In this document: positions 37,565-46,441 of the stretch, one piece after another
How positions within the stretch are numbered: position 1 is the stretch's first letter
How the letters are laid out: each line of letters begins with the position of its first letter
NCBI GenBank assembly: GCA_023388255.1
Contig: JAEWGO010000002.1
Location: 372,001 to 436,000, forward strand
Reading direction: 5' to 3'
DNA from: Pseudomonadota bacterium
GTDB taxonomy: Bacteria > Pseudomonadota > Gammaproteobacteria > Xanthomonadales > Rhodanobacteraceae
Length of the DNA: 64,000 bases
Notes under the pieces: model-generated
Seen by the model: only the letters and a program-made list of their open reading frames with translations
What the model was told of the DNA's origin: nothing
Database searches by the model: none
Translations under genes and position numbers: made by a program

Positions 37565-37620
37565 CCTCTCCCGCTTGCGGGAGAGGTCGCGCCGCAGGCG
37601 CGGGTGAGGGGTGAACTCTC
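37565..37620. repeat. Dispersed palindromic intergenic repeat
   Basis: CCTCTCCCGC and GCGGGAGAGG (37565-37574 and 37577-37586) form a perfect 10-pair hairpin with a TT loop. A second small hairpin, GCGCC-GCA-GGCGC, follows, and then GGGTGAGGGG. The same arrangement is common as an intergenic repeat in Xanthomonadales genomes. Here it separates the truncated CPBP gene from the TPR gene. Confidence 0.7.
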
Positions 37621-37628
37621 CCGCGACG

Positions 37629-39326
37629 TCAGCCTTGCTTCTTCGCCGGCGCAGCCGATACAGGTGCCGGCTTCGGATCCGGTTGCGGACGCTGCGGCTG
37701 GAACACCGCACTGGATGCCGCCCATGGGCGCGTCGGCAAAGTGTGGGCCTTCAACTGCGTCAGGGTTTCGCGATACGCCGGGATGCCGACGGTCGCGCGG
37801 GCACGCACGAGCAGGAACATCGCGCCTTCCTGCGTCTTGACCGCATCGTCCCACTTGCCGTTGGCACCGAGCGCGAGCGCATAGGCTTCGGCGATCGGCG
37901 CGACCTCGTTCTTGCGATAGAGCTTGGTGGCATAGTCGAGTGCCATGCGCTTTTCCTCCGGCCGCGCGGCCGGACAGGTGCTGGCGAGACGCACGAACAG
38001 TTCCAGCAGGAACGGATGCTGCGGCTGCTTGGCGAGCTGCGCGTTGACGTCCTTGAACGCCTCCGCGCAGTGGCCGTCCACGCTTTGTGCGGCGACCAGA
38101 CGCATCAGATAGGCACCATTGCTCGGGTCGAGCTTGATCAATTCACGATATTGCTGTGCGGCCGCAGCGGGGCGGTTGGTGCGCATCAACAGGTTTCCAA
38201 GGTACTGACGCGGCTCGGGCATCGCCGCATCCCGCCCGATCGCCTTGGTGTATGCGATTTCAGCGGCCTTGTCGTCGCCACTCATCTCGGCAACCACGCC
38301 CTGCGCCACATAGGGCGATGCCTTGCTCGGACCGGCAGCGACAGCGGCATCGGCTCGCGTCTTGGCGGCGACAAGATTGCCGGAGGCGGCCTCGATGCGG
38401 GAGTAGATCACCAGCAGATCCGGATCGTTCGGCAGCAGCTTCAACGCCGTATCCATGTGTTGACGCGCCGCATCGTATTTTTTCTGATCGAGCAGGCCGA
38501 GTGCCTCGGCCACATTGCGTTGCAGCGGGTCGGCCGGGAGTGTCGGAGTCGCAGCGGCGGCAGGCGCCGTGGTCGTTCCCTTGCCGATCAGGTTCGAACC
38601 GATGGGATCGTCCAGCTTCGGTGCGACATCGCCACCCTTCGCGCGCGCCGCGGCCGCAGCTTTCGCATCACCGGCACCGGTATAGGCCTCGGCCAGCTGC
38701 GTCTGCAAACGCGTCGCCTGCGGATCCAGTTCCAACGCACGCTTGTAACGCTCGATCGCCTCCGGGAAGCGACGCTGGCGCAACGCGATGTCGCCGAGCA
38801 TCGCGAACGGAACCGCTGCGGTGCTGGCGGTCTGCGCAGCGGGTTCCAGCAATGTGCGCGCCGCATCGAGATCGCCCGCCTCCATGCGCGCGCCGGCCAG
38901 CGCGACGCGGATCGGCAGGTAGTTGGCATTGGCGGCGAATGCGCGCTGGAAGAATCCCGCTGCGGCGGGTTGCTGGCGCTGCGCGTTGGCAAGCAGGCCG
39001 CGCAGGTACAACCAGCGGCCGCCCCTTGGCGCGAGCTGGATCGCGTCATCGAGCGCGACTGCCGCTGCATCGTAGAAGCCGGCGCGGGCGTATTCCATGC
39101 CGAGCAATGCGTGCGTTTCGGCCAGCGCATCGCCGATCTGGTGTTCACGAACCTTCTCGAAGCTGGTACGCGCCGCACGCAGTTCCGTGGCCTGCGCGGG
39201 CGGCAGCTTCGACAGATCCGGCGTCGGCACGGTCTTCAGGGCAACCGTTTCATCGGCATGCGCGAGCGATGCCGACAGGCCGAGCGCGAGCGACAGGAAG
39301 AACGCGAGAGGAGCGCGATTGGACAT
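37629..39326 (-). CDS. Exported tetratricopeptide-repeat protein
   Basis: The product is a 565-residue periplasmic or cell-envelope TPR protein. The ATG at 39326 opens with a signal peptide (PLAFFLSLALGLSASLAHA). At least ten helical repeats follow, for example LLGMEYARAGFYDAAAVALD, PIRVALAGARMEAGDLDAA and PRQYLGNLLMRTNRPAAAAQ. No enzyme domain is seen. TPR arrays act as protein scaffolds. The role is unknown. The C-terminus ends in a lysine/alanine-rich tail (APAKKQG). Confidence 0.82.
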   Translation of the reverse strand: MSNRAPLAFFLSLALGLSASLAHADETVALKTVPTPDLSKLPPAQATELRAARTSFEKVREHQIGDALAETHALLGMEYARAGFYDAAAVALDDAIQLAPRGGRWLYLRGLLANAQRQQPAAAGFFQRAFAANANYLPIRVALAGARMEAGDLDAARTLLEPAAQTASTAAVPFAMLGDIALRQRRFPEAIERYKRALELDPQATRLQTQLAEAYTGAGDAKAAAAARAKGGDVAPKLDDPIGSNLIGKGTTTAPAAAATPTLPADPLQRNVAEALGLLDQKKYDAARQHMDTALKLLPNDPDLLVIYSRIEAASGNLVAAKTRADAAVAAGPSKASPYVAQGVVAEMSGDDKAAEIAYTKAIGRDAAMPEPRQYLGNLLMRTNRPAAAAQQYRELIKLDPSNGAYLMRLVAAQSVDGHCAEAFKDVNAQLAKQPQHPFLLELFVRLASTCPAARPEEKRMALDYATKLYRKNEVAPIAEAYALALGANGKWDDAVKTQEGAMFLLVRARATVGIPAYRETLTQLKAHTLPTRPWAASSAVFQPQRPQPDPKPAPVSAAPAKKQG

Positions 39327-39484
39327 GGGCGAAGTCACATCGTGGACGGACAAGCCGCGCAGTTTAGCGGCTCGACCGCCGCGGCGCTGCGACCGACGCT
39401 GAATGCAAAAGTTCGCCCGACAAGCGATCGCCATGGCCGACGGGCTCCTGCTAGATTCGCGGCACTTTCCCGCAAAGGCATGCC

Positions 39485-41368
39485 ATGAGCGGCTCCAGCC
39501 AGTTCGCCCTGCTCCGCACGCGCCGTTTCGCGCCGTTCTTCGCGACCCAGGCCCTCGGCGCCTTCAACGACAACGCGTTCCGCCAGGCGATGGTCGTGCT
39601 GGTCGCGTTCCATCTCGGCCTCAGCGACGCCGACGTCGGCTTCTACTCGAACCTCGCGCCGGCGCTGTTCATCCTGCCGTTCTTCCTGTTCTCGGCCAGC
39701 GCCGGCCAGCTCGCCGAGAAGTTCGAGAAGACGCGCCTGATCCGCTACGTGAAACTGTTCGAGATCGCCGCGATGGCGCTGGCTGCGTATGCGTTCCATG
39801 CGCATGACGTACCGCTGCTGTTGACCGTGCTGGTCATGATGGGCCTGCACTCGACCCTGTTCGGCCCGATCAAGTATTCGATCCTGCCGCAGGCGCTGAG
39901 GCCGGACGAACTGGTCGGTGGCAATGGCCTGGTCGAGATGGGCACCTCGCTGGCGATCCTGTTCGGCATGATCGCCGGCGGCTCGCTGATGGCGATGGCC
40001 GGCCTCGGACCGACCGCCGCGTCGGCGCTCGTCATCGGCGTCGCGATTCTCGGCTATGTCGTCAGCCGCGCGATTCCGCCGGCGCCTGCGACCGCACCGG
40101 ATCTGCGCTTCAACTGGAATCCGTTTACTGAAACCGTGCGCGTGCTCGGCTTCGTCACGCGCAACCGCACCGTGTTCAATGCGGTCCTCGGCATCTCGTG
40201 GTTCTGGTTCTTCGGCGGCGTGTTTACTGCGCAATTGCCGAACTACACCAAGCTGTTCCTCGGCGGCAGCGAATCGGTCGCGATCCTCGTGCTGGCGCTG
40301 TTCTCGATCGGCGTTGGTGTCGGCTCGCTGCTGTGCGAGCGGCTGTCCGGGCACAAGGTCGAGATCGGCCTGGTGCCGTTCGGCTCGATCGGCCTCAGCC
40401 TGTTCGGCATCGACCTGTATTTCGCGCGGCCTGACCTCGCGACCGCGCACGGACTCGGCGCGTTCGCGTTCCTGCTCGCGCCGGGCAGTTGGCGCATCGC
40501 GCTCGACATGACCCTGCTCGGCGTATTTGCCGGCTTCTACATCGTGCCGCTGTTCGCGCTGGTGCAAAGCCGCGCCGAGCGCAGCGAGCTGTCACGCGTG
40601 ATCGCCGGCAACAACATTCTCAACGCGTTGTTCATGGTCGCCGCTGCTGCGCTCGGCATCGGCCTCGGCGCACTCGGCTGGTCGATCCCGCAGATTTTCC
40701 TGACCGTCGCTGTGCTGAATGCGCTGGTCGCGATCTACATCTACACGCTGGTGCCGGAATTCCTGATGCGCTTCCTCAGCTGGATCCTCGTCAGCACCTT
40801 GTACCGGATCAAGGTCGAGGGACTGGAGAAGATCCCGGACGAAGGCCCGGCGCTGCTGGTGTGCAATCACGTCAGCTTCATGGACGCGCTGATCGTCGGC
40901 GGCGTCGTGCGCCGGCCGGTGCGGTTCGTCATGTACTACAAGATCTTCAACATCCCGCTGCTGCGCTTCATCTTCCGCACCGCGAAGGCCATTCCGATCG
41001 CCGGTCGCAAGGAAGATCCGGCGCTGCTCGAACGTGCGTTCGACGAGGTCGATCGCGCGCTCGCCGACGGGGAGCTGGTCTGCGTCTTCCCCGAAGGCGG
41101 CCTGACCCGCGATGGCGAGATCGCGCCGTTCCGTGCGGGCGTGGAACATATCCTCGCGCGCCGCGCGGTGCCGGTGATTCCGCTCGCACTGCGCGGACTA
41201 TGGGGTTCGGTATTCAGCCGACACGATTCCGCACTGGGTCGCTCGCGTCTGCCACGCCGGTTCTGGTCGCGCATCGCACTGGCCGTCGGTACGCCATTGC
41301 CGGCCGCACAGGCCGATGCGGCGACGCTCGAACAGCGCGTGCGCGAATTGCGGGGAAGCTGGGCCTGA
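39485..41368 (+). CDS. LplT-like MFS transporter fused to PlsC acyltransferase
   Basis: The product is a 627-residue inner-membrane protein. Residues 1-415 form an MFS transporter of the lysophospholipid flippase (LplT) group, opening with FFATQALGAFNDNAFRQAM. Residues about 430-627 are a PlsC-type acyltransferase with the HX4D motif H462-D467 (CNHVSFMD) and the FPEGG block at 535-539. In E. coli the functions are split between LplT and Aas, and Aas carries a further acyl-ACP synthetase domain. Larger fusions with all three domains exist, and that third domain is absent here. The likely role is re-uptake and re-acylation of lysophospholipids using acyl-ACP or acyl-CoA made elsewhere. Confidence 0.88.
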   Translation: MSGSSQFALLRTRRFAPFFATQALGAFNDNAFRQAMVVLVAFHLGLSDADVGFYSNLAPALFILPFFLFSASAGQLAEKFEKTRLIRYVKLFEIAAMALAAYAFHAHDVPLLLTVLVMMGLHSTLFGPIKYSILPQALRPDELVGGNGLVEMGTSLAILFGMIAGGSLMAMAGLGPTAASALVIGVAILGYVVSRAIPPAPATAPDLRFNWNPFTETVRVLGFVTRNRTVFNAVLGISWFWFFGGVFTAQLPNYTKLFLGGSESVAILVLALFSIGVGVGSLLCERLSGHKVEIGLVPFGSIGLSLFGIDLYFARPDLATAHGLGAFAFLLAPGSWRIALDMTLLGVFAGFYIVPLFALVQSRAERSELSRVIAGNNILNALFMVAAAALGIGLGALGWSIPQIFLTVAVLNALVAIYIYTLVPEFLMRFLSWILVSTLYRIKVEGLEKIPDEGPALLVCNHVSFMDALIVGGVVRRPVRFVMYYKIFNIPLLRFIFRTAKAIPIAGRKEDPALLERAFDEVDRALADGELVCVFPEGGLTRDGEIAPFRAGVEHILARRAVPVIPLALRGLWGSVFSRHDSALGRSRLPRRFWSRIALAVGTPLPAAQADAATLEQRVRELRGSWA

Positions 41369-41369
41369 T

Positions 41370-41406
41370 GTGCCGGAGGGATGATGTCAAATTCCCGCAC
41401 CGGCAC
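41370..41406. terminator. Inverted repeat between convergent genes
   Basis: GTGCCGG (41370-41376) and CCGGCAC (41400-41406) form a 7-pair stem with a 23-base loop between the LplT-PlsC and ampE stops. There is no T run, so termination is only a possibility. Confidence 0.35.
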
Positions 41407-41410
41407 GCGC

Positions 41411-42322
41411 CTAATGCGTCAAGCCGGTCAGTGCGACCAGAGCGATCAGCGCGACCCATGCAACGAGAATGCGGCGTAACACCTTGCGCGCATCGGCGAG
41501 TTCGACCAGCGGGTCGCTGACGTCGGTCGCGTAGCCGTCGCCGGCAATCACGTCGGCATCGACCCCGGCGCGCGCAAGCGCACCGAGGAAGCCCAGGTCG
41601 AGCGTGAAATAGCCCTGCCCGTGCGCAGCGTGATACTCGCGCCACGTCGTGATGACCGCGTCGAATTCGGACACCAGCGCGAGGGTCAGCGCGACCAGAT
41701 GCGCCGGCGCCCAATCCAGGATCAGGGCGGTGCGCTCGAGCACGTCGCGCTGCTGCGCGCCGAGTTCGGCAACGAAGGCCGGATGGCGTGCAAGCAACTG
41801 CACCGCGCGATAGCCAAGCGCGCCGGCCGGGCCAAGGATGACGAACCAGAACAGCACGCCGAACCAGCGCGACAGCGCCGAAGCGAACGTCGCCTCGACC
41901 AGTGGTGCCGCTTCCGGCGTCAACGTCGCCGTGGCCGGATCGGGGCGCAGGGCCTGCGCGGCCGAGTTGCGGCGATCGCTGTCCGGCGCCTTCAGCACCG
42001 CTTCGATATCCGCATCAAGGTCGCGCGGACCCCAGCAATAGAACAGCACGATCACGGCGAACGCGAACGCCGGCAAACCGAACATCACGTGTGCGAGCGC
42101 GGCCTGGATCAGCAGGCAGGCGACGACCAACAGCAGCGGCAGCAGACCGATCGGAACGCGCGAGGTCGACGCCACATCACCTCGCGTCCAGCGCGACAGC
42201 CACACGCGCAGCCAGGAAAAGTCACGCACGCGCACGAGATCGGGCAGCGCGTGGCCGGCGGCGACGACGAAAAGAACGGCTAGCAAGGTCTGGGCGACAG
42301 GCATGGGTGCGCTGGCAGGCAT
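41411..42322 (-). CDS. ampE: AmpE-like membrane protein
   Basis: The product is a 303-residue inner-membrane protein of the AmpE/CobD-like family. In enterobacteria AmpE is a signalling component next to AmpD that affects beta-lactamase induction. About four hydrophobic helices are present. The family signature FYCWGPRDLDADIEAVL follows the second helix, and SALSRWFGVLFWFVILGPAGALGYR marks the third. No ampD gene is adjacent here. An in-frame ATG at 42304 could also be the start. Confidence 0.85.
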   Translation of the reverse strand: MPASAPMPVAQTLLAVLFVVAAGHALPDLVRVRDFSWLRVWLSRWTRGDVASTSRVPIGLLPLLLVVACLLIQAALAHVMFGLPAFAFAVIVLFYCWGPRDLDADIEAVLKAPDSDRRNSAAQALRPDPATATLTPEAAPLVEATFASALSRWFGVLFWFVILGPAGALGYRAVQLLARHPAFVAELGAQQRDVLERTALILDWAPAHLVALTLALVSEFDAVITTWREYHAAHGQGYFTLDLGFLGALARAGVDADVIAGDGYATDVSDPLVELADARKVLRRILVAWVALIALVALTGLTH

Positions 42323-42427
42323 CGGGAGACAAGGCCCATTCTAGTGCAGAGGGAAGGCGCCCGAATGACGTGTCGCGGCACGTGGCTGCAATACCGCGTT
42401 GCGCGGCGTTGCGGCGGACGTGCCGAG

Positions 42428-43429
42428 TCAGGTCGGCGATGGCGCGCGCGGCGCCTGCCACGGCATGTCGCCGAGCAGATCGGCGAGTTCCAGACCGGCA
42501 GTACGGCGCAGCCAGTGCGCGATGAGTTCGTGCGACACGGACAGGCGCGGCGGCAACACGATGCGCCGCTCGGCGAGTGATTCGACGAGTTCGTCGACGC
42601 TGAACCAGCGCGCATCGGCGAGTTCGCTGCCAATCCGGATCGTCGGGTCATCCGCCTCGGCGGTGAAGCCAAGCATCAGCGAGGAAGGGAACGGCCAAGG
42701 CTGCGAGGAGTGGTATTCGCACGCACCGACGCGCACGCCGGACTCCTCGAACACTTCGCGGCGCACCGCGTCCTCGAGCGACTCGCCCGGCTCGACGAAA
42801 CCGGCGAGCGTCGAATAGCGGTTTTCCGACCATGTCGCCTGGCGACCGAGCAGGCAATGATCGCGCCAACTGACGATCACGATCATCGCCGGGTCGACAC
42901 GCGGGAAGTGTTCGAGCGCACAAGCCGGATTCGTGCACTTGCCGCGATGACCGAGCGCGACGAGTTCGAGCGGGGCGCCGCAGGCACCGCACCAGCGCGT
43001 GCGCGCCTGCCAATGCGCGATCGCACGCGCGTACGCGAACACGCCGGATTCGAACGGCGCCAAGCGCAGACCAGCGCCGCGCAGGTCGATGAAAGCTCCA
43101 TTGCGCTCGATCGCTATGCGCTCGGCCTGCCCGCTGTCCGCGCACAGCGAGAACACCGGACCGAGAGGATCATCGCCCAGATAGGTCGGCGATTGTCCGG
43201 GCAGCAACATATCGCGCGCGGACGCGTCGAGCCAAAGCAGCGCATCGGTAGCGGAATGGATCAATGCGCAACGGCCACCGTTGACGTCGGCGCCAAGCAA
43301 AAGGAAACGCGCAGTCGGATCGGCCAGTTTCGCGGCAGCCCAATCGGGTTCGTCGCGCTGCTCGGCATTGCGCTCCAGCGTGACGCCAGCGAAGACATTG
43401 ATGCGATCGCGCACGATCGCAGTGTTCAA
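42428..43429 (-). CDS. nudC: NAD(+)/NADH pyrophosphatase NudC
   Basis: The 333-residue Nudix hydrolase cleaves NADH and removes NAD caps from RNA. A zinc ribbon (CGACG and CTNPAC) precedes the Nudix box GFVEPGESLEDAVRRE and VFEESGV, and the NudC-specific SQPWPFPSSLMLGF segment follows it. The frame opens at a TTG that overlaps the erpA stop by four bases (TTGA). A GTG five codons later (43414) is also possible, since homologues start close to INVFAG. It is the last gene of the bactofilin-erpA-nudC group on this strand. Confidence 0.95.
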   Translation of the reverse strand: MNTAIVRDRINVFAGVTLERNAEQRDEPDWAAAKLADPTARFLLLGADVNGGRCALIHSATDALLWLDASARDMLLPGQSPTYLGDDPLGPVFSLCADSGQAERIAIERNGAFIDLRGAGLRLAPFESGVFAYARAIAHWQARTRWCGACGAPLELVALGHRGKCTNPACALEHFPRVDPAMIVIVSWRDHCLLGRQATWSENRYSTLAGFVEPGESLEDAVRREVFEESGVRVGACEYHSSQPWPFPSSLMLGFTAEADDPTIRIGSELADARWFSVDELVESLAERRIVLPPRLSVSHELIAHWLRRTAGLELADLLGDMPWQAPRAPSPT

Positions 43430-43794
43430 ACGGTGAACGACGAACCGCAGCCGCAGGTCGTCTTCGCATTCGGGTTGCGGATCACGAACTGCGCGCCGGT
43501 CAACGATTCCGAGTAGTCGATCTCGGCACCACCGAGATATTGCAGGCTGAGCGGATCGACCAGCAAGGTGACATCGCCGTTGTCGATCGCGAAGTCGTCC
43601 TCCGCACGCGCCTCGTCGAACGTGAAGCCATACTGGAATCCCGAACAGCCGCCACCGCTGATGTAGACGCGCAACTTGAGATCGGGATTGCCTTCCTCCG
43701 CGATCAGCTCGCGCACCTTGCCGGCAGCGGCGTCGGTGAACAGCAGCGGTGCGCTGTCGGCATCGAGGTAGCTCGGCGTGGCGGTGTCGTTCAT
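43426..43794 (-). CDS. erpA: Iron-sulfur cluster insertion protein ErpA
   Basis: The 122-residue A-type carrier delivers Fe-S clusters to apoproteins such as the isoprenoid enzymes IspG and IspH. The three ligand cysteines are C50 (SGGGCSGFQYGF), C114 and C116 (TTCGCGSSF). LLVDPLSLQYLGGAEIDY is typical. The ATG is read from 43794. It overlaps nudC by four bases and follows the bactofilin gene by 55 bases. Confidence 0.96.
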   Translation of the reverse strand: MNDTATPSYLDADSAPLLFTDAAAGKVRELIAEEGNPDLKLRVYISGGGCSGFQYGFTFDEARAEDDFAIDNGDVTLLVDPLSLQYLGGAEIDYSESLTGAQFVIRNPNAKTTCGCGSSFTV

Positions 43795-43849
43795 GGGCGG
43801 AGTCGTGGCTGCGGATCTGCGCGGAATATCGTGTCCGCGCACGGGTTTT

Positions 43850-44272
43850 TCAAGCTTCAGCGGCGAGCACGCCGATCGGTTCGGGCGCCGAGAGGCGCCG
43901 CGGAGACTCGCTCTGGTAAAGCATCTTGCCGTTGACCTGCGCGCCGGCGGCCATTTCGAGCACCTTGTAATGCACATTGCCCTCGACGCGCGCGTTGCCG
44001 GCGAGTTCGAGGCGTTCGCCCACGAAGATATCGCCGTTGACAGTGCCGTTGATGACCGCGTTGGACACGCGCACTTCACCGTTGATGCGGCCCTTGTCGC
44101 TGAGCGTCAGCACCGCGTCGACGCCTTCGGCCGAAATCGCACCGTCGATGACGCCTTCCAGATGCAGGCCACCCTTGAACTGCACGTCGCCGTTGATGCG
44201 CGTGCCTTCCGCGATCAAGGTGTTGATGGCGGCAACCGCCACCTTGGTATTGCGTTTGTCATTGCCGAACAT
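43850..44272 (-). CDS. Bactofilin (polymer-forming cytoskeletal protein)
   Basis: The 140-residue protein consists mainly of a right-handed beta-helix with short hydrophobic repeats (INGDVQFKGGLHLEGVIDGA, GEVRVSNAVINGTVNG, DIFVGERLELAGNARVEGNV), the DUF583/bactofilin fold that polymerises without nucleotide. The start is the second of two adjacent ATGs (44272), because AGGAGG lies six bases ahead of it. Its 5' end overlaps the upstream membrane-protein gene by 14 bases, so the two are coupled. Bactofilins organise cell-wall enzymes and cell shape. Confidence 0.92.
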   Translation of the reverse strand: MFGNDKRNTKVAVAAINTLIAEGTRINGDVQFKGGLHLEGVIDGAISAEGVDAVLTLSDKGRINGEVRVSNAVINGTVNGDIFVGERLELAGNARVEGNVHYKVLEMAAGAQVNGKMLYQSESPRRLSAPEPIGVLAAEA

Positions 44273-44984
44273 CATCACCCTCCTCGCCCTTGACGGCGGC
44301 CTTCCAGGAAAACTCCTGCTCGACGCGCCCACTCTCGCCGTCTGCGCGGACCACCACACGATTCGCCGCGAAATCCGCGGGGAGCATGATGGTACCGCTC
44401 ACCTGTTGGAAATATTTGAAACGGTACTCGATTCCCGAATTGTCCTGTCCCTGGCTCAGCGAACTCCAGTCGAGCGTCTTGAGCTTGCCGTCGGCGATGC
44501 CTTCGACCGACAGCGTGACTCGCCCGGTGATGTCTTGCCCACGCTTGAAGTTCTGCGTCAGCGTGGCGGTGAAGTTCCACGCCTTCGAATCCTTGACCGG
44601 GGTGATACGCAGCGCATGCACGGCCAACCCCTCTCGCTTGCCGCCACCGACGAGGCGACCATAGAACGCCAGGTCCGCGCGCAGGCCGTCGATTTCCTCG
44701 TCTCGCTCGCGCATCGCCTGCTGCACGTCGCCGAGCGCCGCGCGCGCGACCTGTTCGGAGCGTTCGAGCACCGCGATGCGCGCCTTCAGCGCCTCGTTGT
44801 CTTTCGTGCTGGCCGCGAGCTTCGCGCTGTCGTCCGCGCGCGGCACATACACGACCGCGCTGGCGACGATCGCGGCCACGATCAGCAGCGAACCGAGCCA
44901 TGCCGCACCGAGCAGCAGCCAGAAGCGGCGGCGGCGCGAAGGATCGTCCTGGCGGATCACCAGCGGTGGAGTGGGATTGGCCAT
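44259..44984 (-). CDS. DUF6776-like membrane protein with coiled coil
   Basis: The product is a 241-residue protein. After an arginine-rich cytoplasmic start (RQDDPSRRRRFWLL) it has one membrane helix (about 22-46). Residues about 55-100 form a probable coiled coil (LKARIAVLERSEQVARAALG, MRERDEEIDGLRADL). The remaining 140 residues form a periplasmic beta-rich domain (WNFTATLTQNFKRGQDITG, IEYRFKYFQQVSGTI). The function is unknown. It overlaps the bactofilin gene, so it is a candidate membrane anchor for the bactofilin polymer. The DUF number is from memory. Confidence 0.75.
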   Translation of the reverse strand: MANPTPPLVIRQDDPSRRRRFWLLLGAAWLGSLLIVAAIVASAVVYVPRADDSAKLAASTKDNEALKARIAVLERSEQVARAALGDVQQAMRERDEEIDGLRADLAFYGRLVGGGKREGLAVHALRITPVKDSKAWNFTATLTQNFKRGQDITGRVTLSVEGIADGKLKTLDWSSLSQGQDNSGIEYRFKYFQQVSGTIMLPADFAANRVVVRADGESGRVEQEFSWKAAVKGEEGDDVRQ

Positions 44985-45111
44985 TGCGTGCGGCAGGGGC
45001 GCGTGATGCGCGAGGTCGTCGCTTATAGACGCGCATGCGGTGCGGGGTCAAGGCGCGGCCGTCGCTCGCGCATCGCGTCTATACTCGCCGCGCACTTCCC
45101 GGGAGCCGCAC

Positions 45112-45537
45112 ATGCTTTGGCTGAAAGCGTTTCATGTGATTTTCGTCGTGACCTGGTTCGCTGGCCTGTTCTACTTGCCGCGACTGTTCGTCTATCACGC
45201 GGAGGCGGCCGAACCGGCCGTGCGCGAACGCCTGAAGGTCATGGAGCGGCGCCTGCTGATGATGACGCGCATCGGCGGCGTGCTTGCACTGCTGTTCGGG
45301 CTACTCACGCTGTTCGCGTTCGCGCATTCGAGCATCGACTACATGAAGCAGGGATGGCTGCACGCCAAGCTCGGACTGGTCGTGCTGCTGATCGTCTATC
45401 ACGGCATGCTGGAACGCATGACCGCACAGTTCGCGCGCGACGCGAACCAGCGCTCGAGCCGCTGGCTGCGTCTGTTCAATGAAGTACCGGCGCTGCTGCT
45501 GATCGGGATCGTCGTGCTGGTCGTGGTCAAGCCGTAA
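45112..45537 (+). CDS. hemJ: Protoporphyrinogen oxidase HemJ
   Basis: The 141-residue inner-membrane haem-biosynthesis protein has four helices. The ATG at 45112 follows GGGAG and gives MLWLKAFHVIFVVTWFAGLF. Family residues are H8, the YHAEA segment after helix 1, GWLHAKLGLV and the ending LRLFNEVPALLL. HemJ replaces HemG or HemY in many bacteria. It stands near the iron genes bfr and bfd but on the opposite strand. Confidence 0.92.
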   Translation: MLWLKAFHVIFVVTWFAGLFYLPRLFVYHAEAAEPAVRERLKVMERRLLMMTRIGGVLALLFGLLTLFAFAHSSIDYMKQGWLHAKLGLVVLLIVYHGMLERMTAQFARDANQRSSRWLRLFNEVPALLLIGIVVLVVVKP

Positions 45538-45597
45538 GTTCGTCCACTGACAACGCACGCAGATGCGCGGCTGCCGAGCACGAATCGCCCCTCTCGA

Positions 45598-46068
45598 TCA
45601 GCTCCCGATCTTGTTCTGCAGATAGGCCACGTCACCGAGTCGTTCGACCAGGCCGAGCTGCGTTTCCAGCCAGTCGATGTGCTCTTCTTCGGATTCGAGG
45701 ATGTCGGCGAAAAGCTGGCGGCTGACATAGTCGCCGAGCTGCTCGCAATCGGCGATCGCCATCTTCAGATCCGGCACCGCGGCGAGTTCCAGCTGCAAAT
45801 CGCAGGACAGCACTTCCTTCGGCGTCTCGCCGATCAGCAGCTTGCCGAGCGCCTGCAGGTTCGGAAGCCCGTCGAGGAACAGGATCCGCTCGATGAGCTT
45901 GTCAGCATGCTTCATCTCGTCGATCGATTCCTTGTACTCGTGCTCGGCCAGCTCCCGGTAGCCCCAGTTGCGGTACATGCGCGAATGCAGGAAATATTGG
46001 TTGATCGCGGTGAGTTCGTTGAACAGCACCTTGTTGAGGTGCCCAATGACTTGCGGATGACCCTTCAT
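45598..46068 (-). CDS. bfr: Bacterioferritin
   Basis: The 156-residue subunit of the 24-mer haem-containing iron store begins MKGHPQVIGHLNKVLFNELT. All functional residues align with E. coli Bfr numbering: ferroxidase ligands E18, E51, H54, E94, E127 and H130, and the haem ligand M52 (SIDEMKHADK). The gene is read from 46068 and lies 135 bases downstream of bfd on the same strand. Iron release would use Bfd electrons. Confidence 0.98.
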   Translation of the reverse strand: MKGHPQVIGHLNKVLFNELTAINQYFLHSRMYRNWGYRELAEHEYKESIDEMKHADKLIERILFLDGLPNLQALGKLLIGETPKEVLSCDLQLELAAVPDLKMAIADCEQLGDYVSRQLFADILESEEEHIDWLETQLGLVERLGDVAYLQNKIGS

Positions 46069-46202
46069 CGCGATTCTCCAAACGTATTGATGTGCGTGAG
46101 CGCGCACACCGAACGGCATGCGACCGCGACTATAGCGCGCACTTCAAAGCGACGAAGAAACGAAAATCGCACGCATTTGCGCGCGCGATGTGCTGCGTGG
46201 CA

Positions 46203-46406
46203 TCACGCAGCGGCAGCGAACAACGGAAGGCCAAGCGAACGCGGCCCCGTGGCGTCGTCAAGGATTTCGCGCGCCAGATCCTCGCAACTGCCGCAGCAGT
46301 CGCTGCAACCGGTGCGGCGGCGCAATTCGGCGAACGAGCGCACCCCATCAGCAGCAGCCGCGCGGATCGCGTGGTCTGTTACGGCATTGCAGATGCAGAC
46401 ATACAT
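46203..46406 (-). CDS. bfd: Bacterioferritin-associated ferredoxin Bfd
   Basis: The small [2Fe-2S] protein donates electrons to bacterioferritin for iron release. With the start at 46406 the product has 67 residues and the ligand cysteines fall at C4, C6, C38 and C41 (MYVCICN and CGSC), the same numbers as in E. coli Bfd; a GTG/ATG frame three codons longer (46415) is possible. The tail is alanine-rich. A Fur box at 46442-46460 lies 36-54 bases upstream, so induction under iron limitation is expected. Confidence 0.93.
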   Translation of the reverse strand: MYVCICNAVTDHAIRAAAADGVRSFAELRRRTGCSDCCGSCEDLAREILDDATGPRSLGLPLFAAAA

Positions 46407-46441
46407 CGCGGACATCTCGAACTAGATGCCGCTATTGAATT

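Noticed and set aside
37217..39488. Rightward frames across the TPR gene considered as genes
   Set aside because: They are arginine- and glutamine-rich shadows; the leftward frame has a signal peptide and clear TPR helices.
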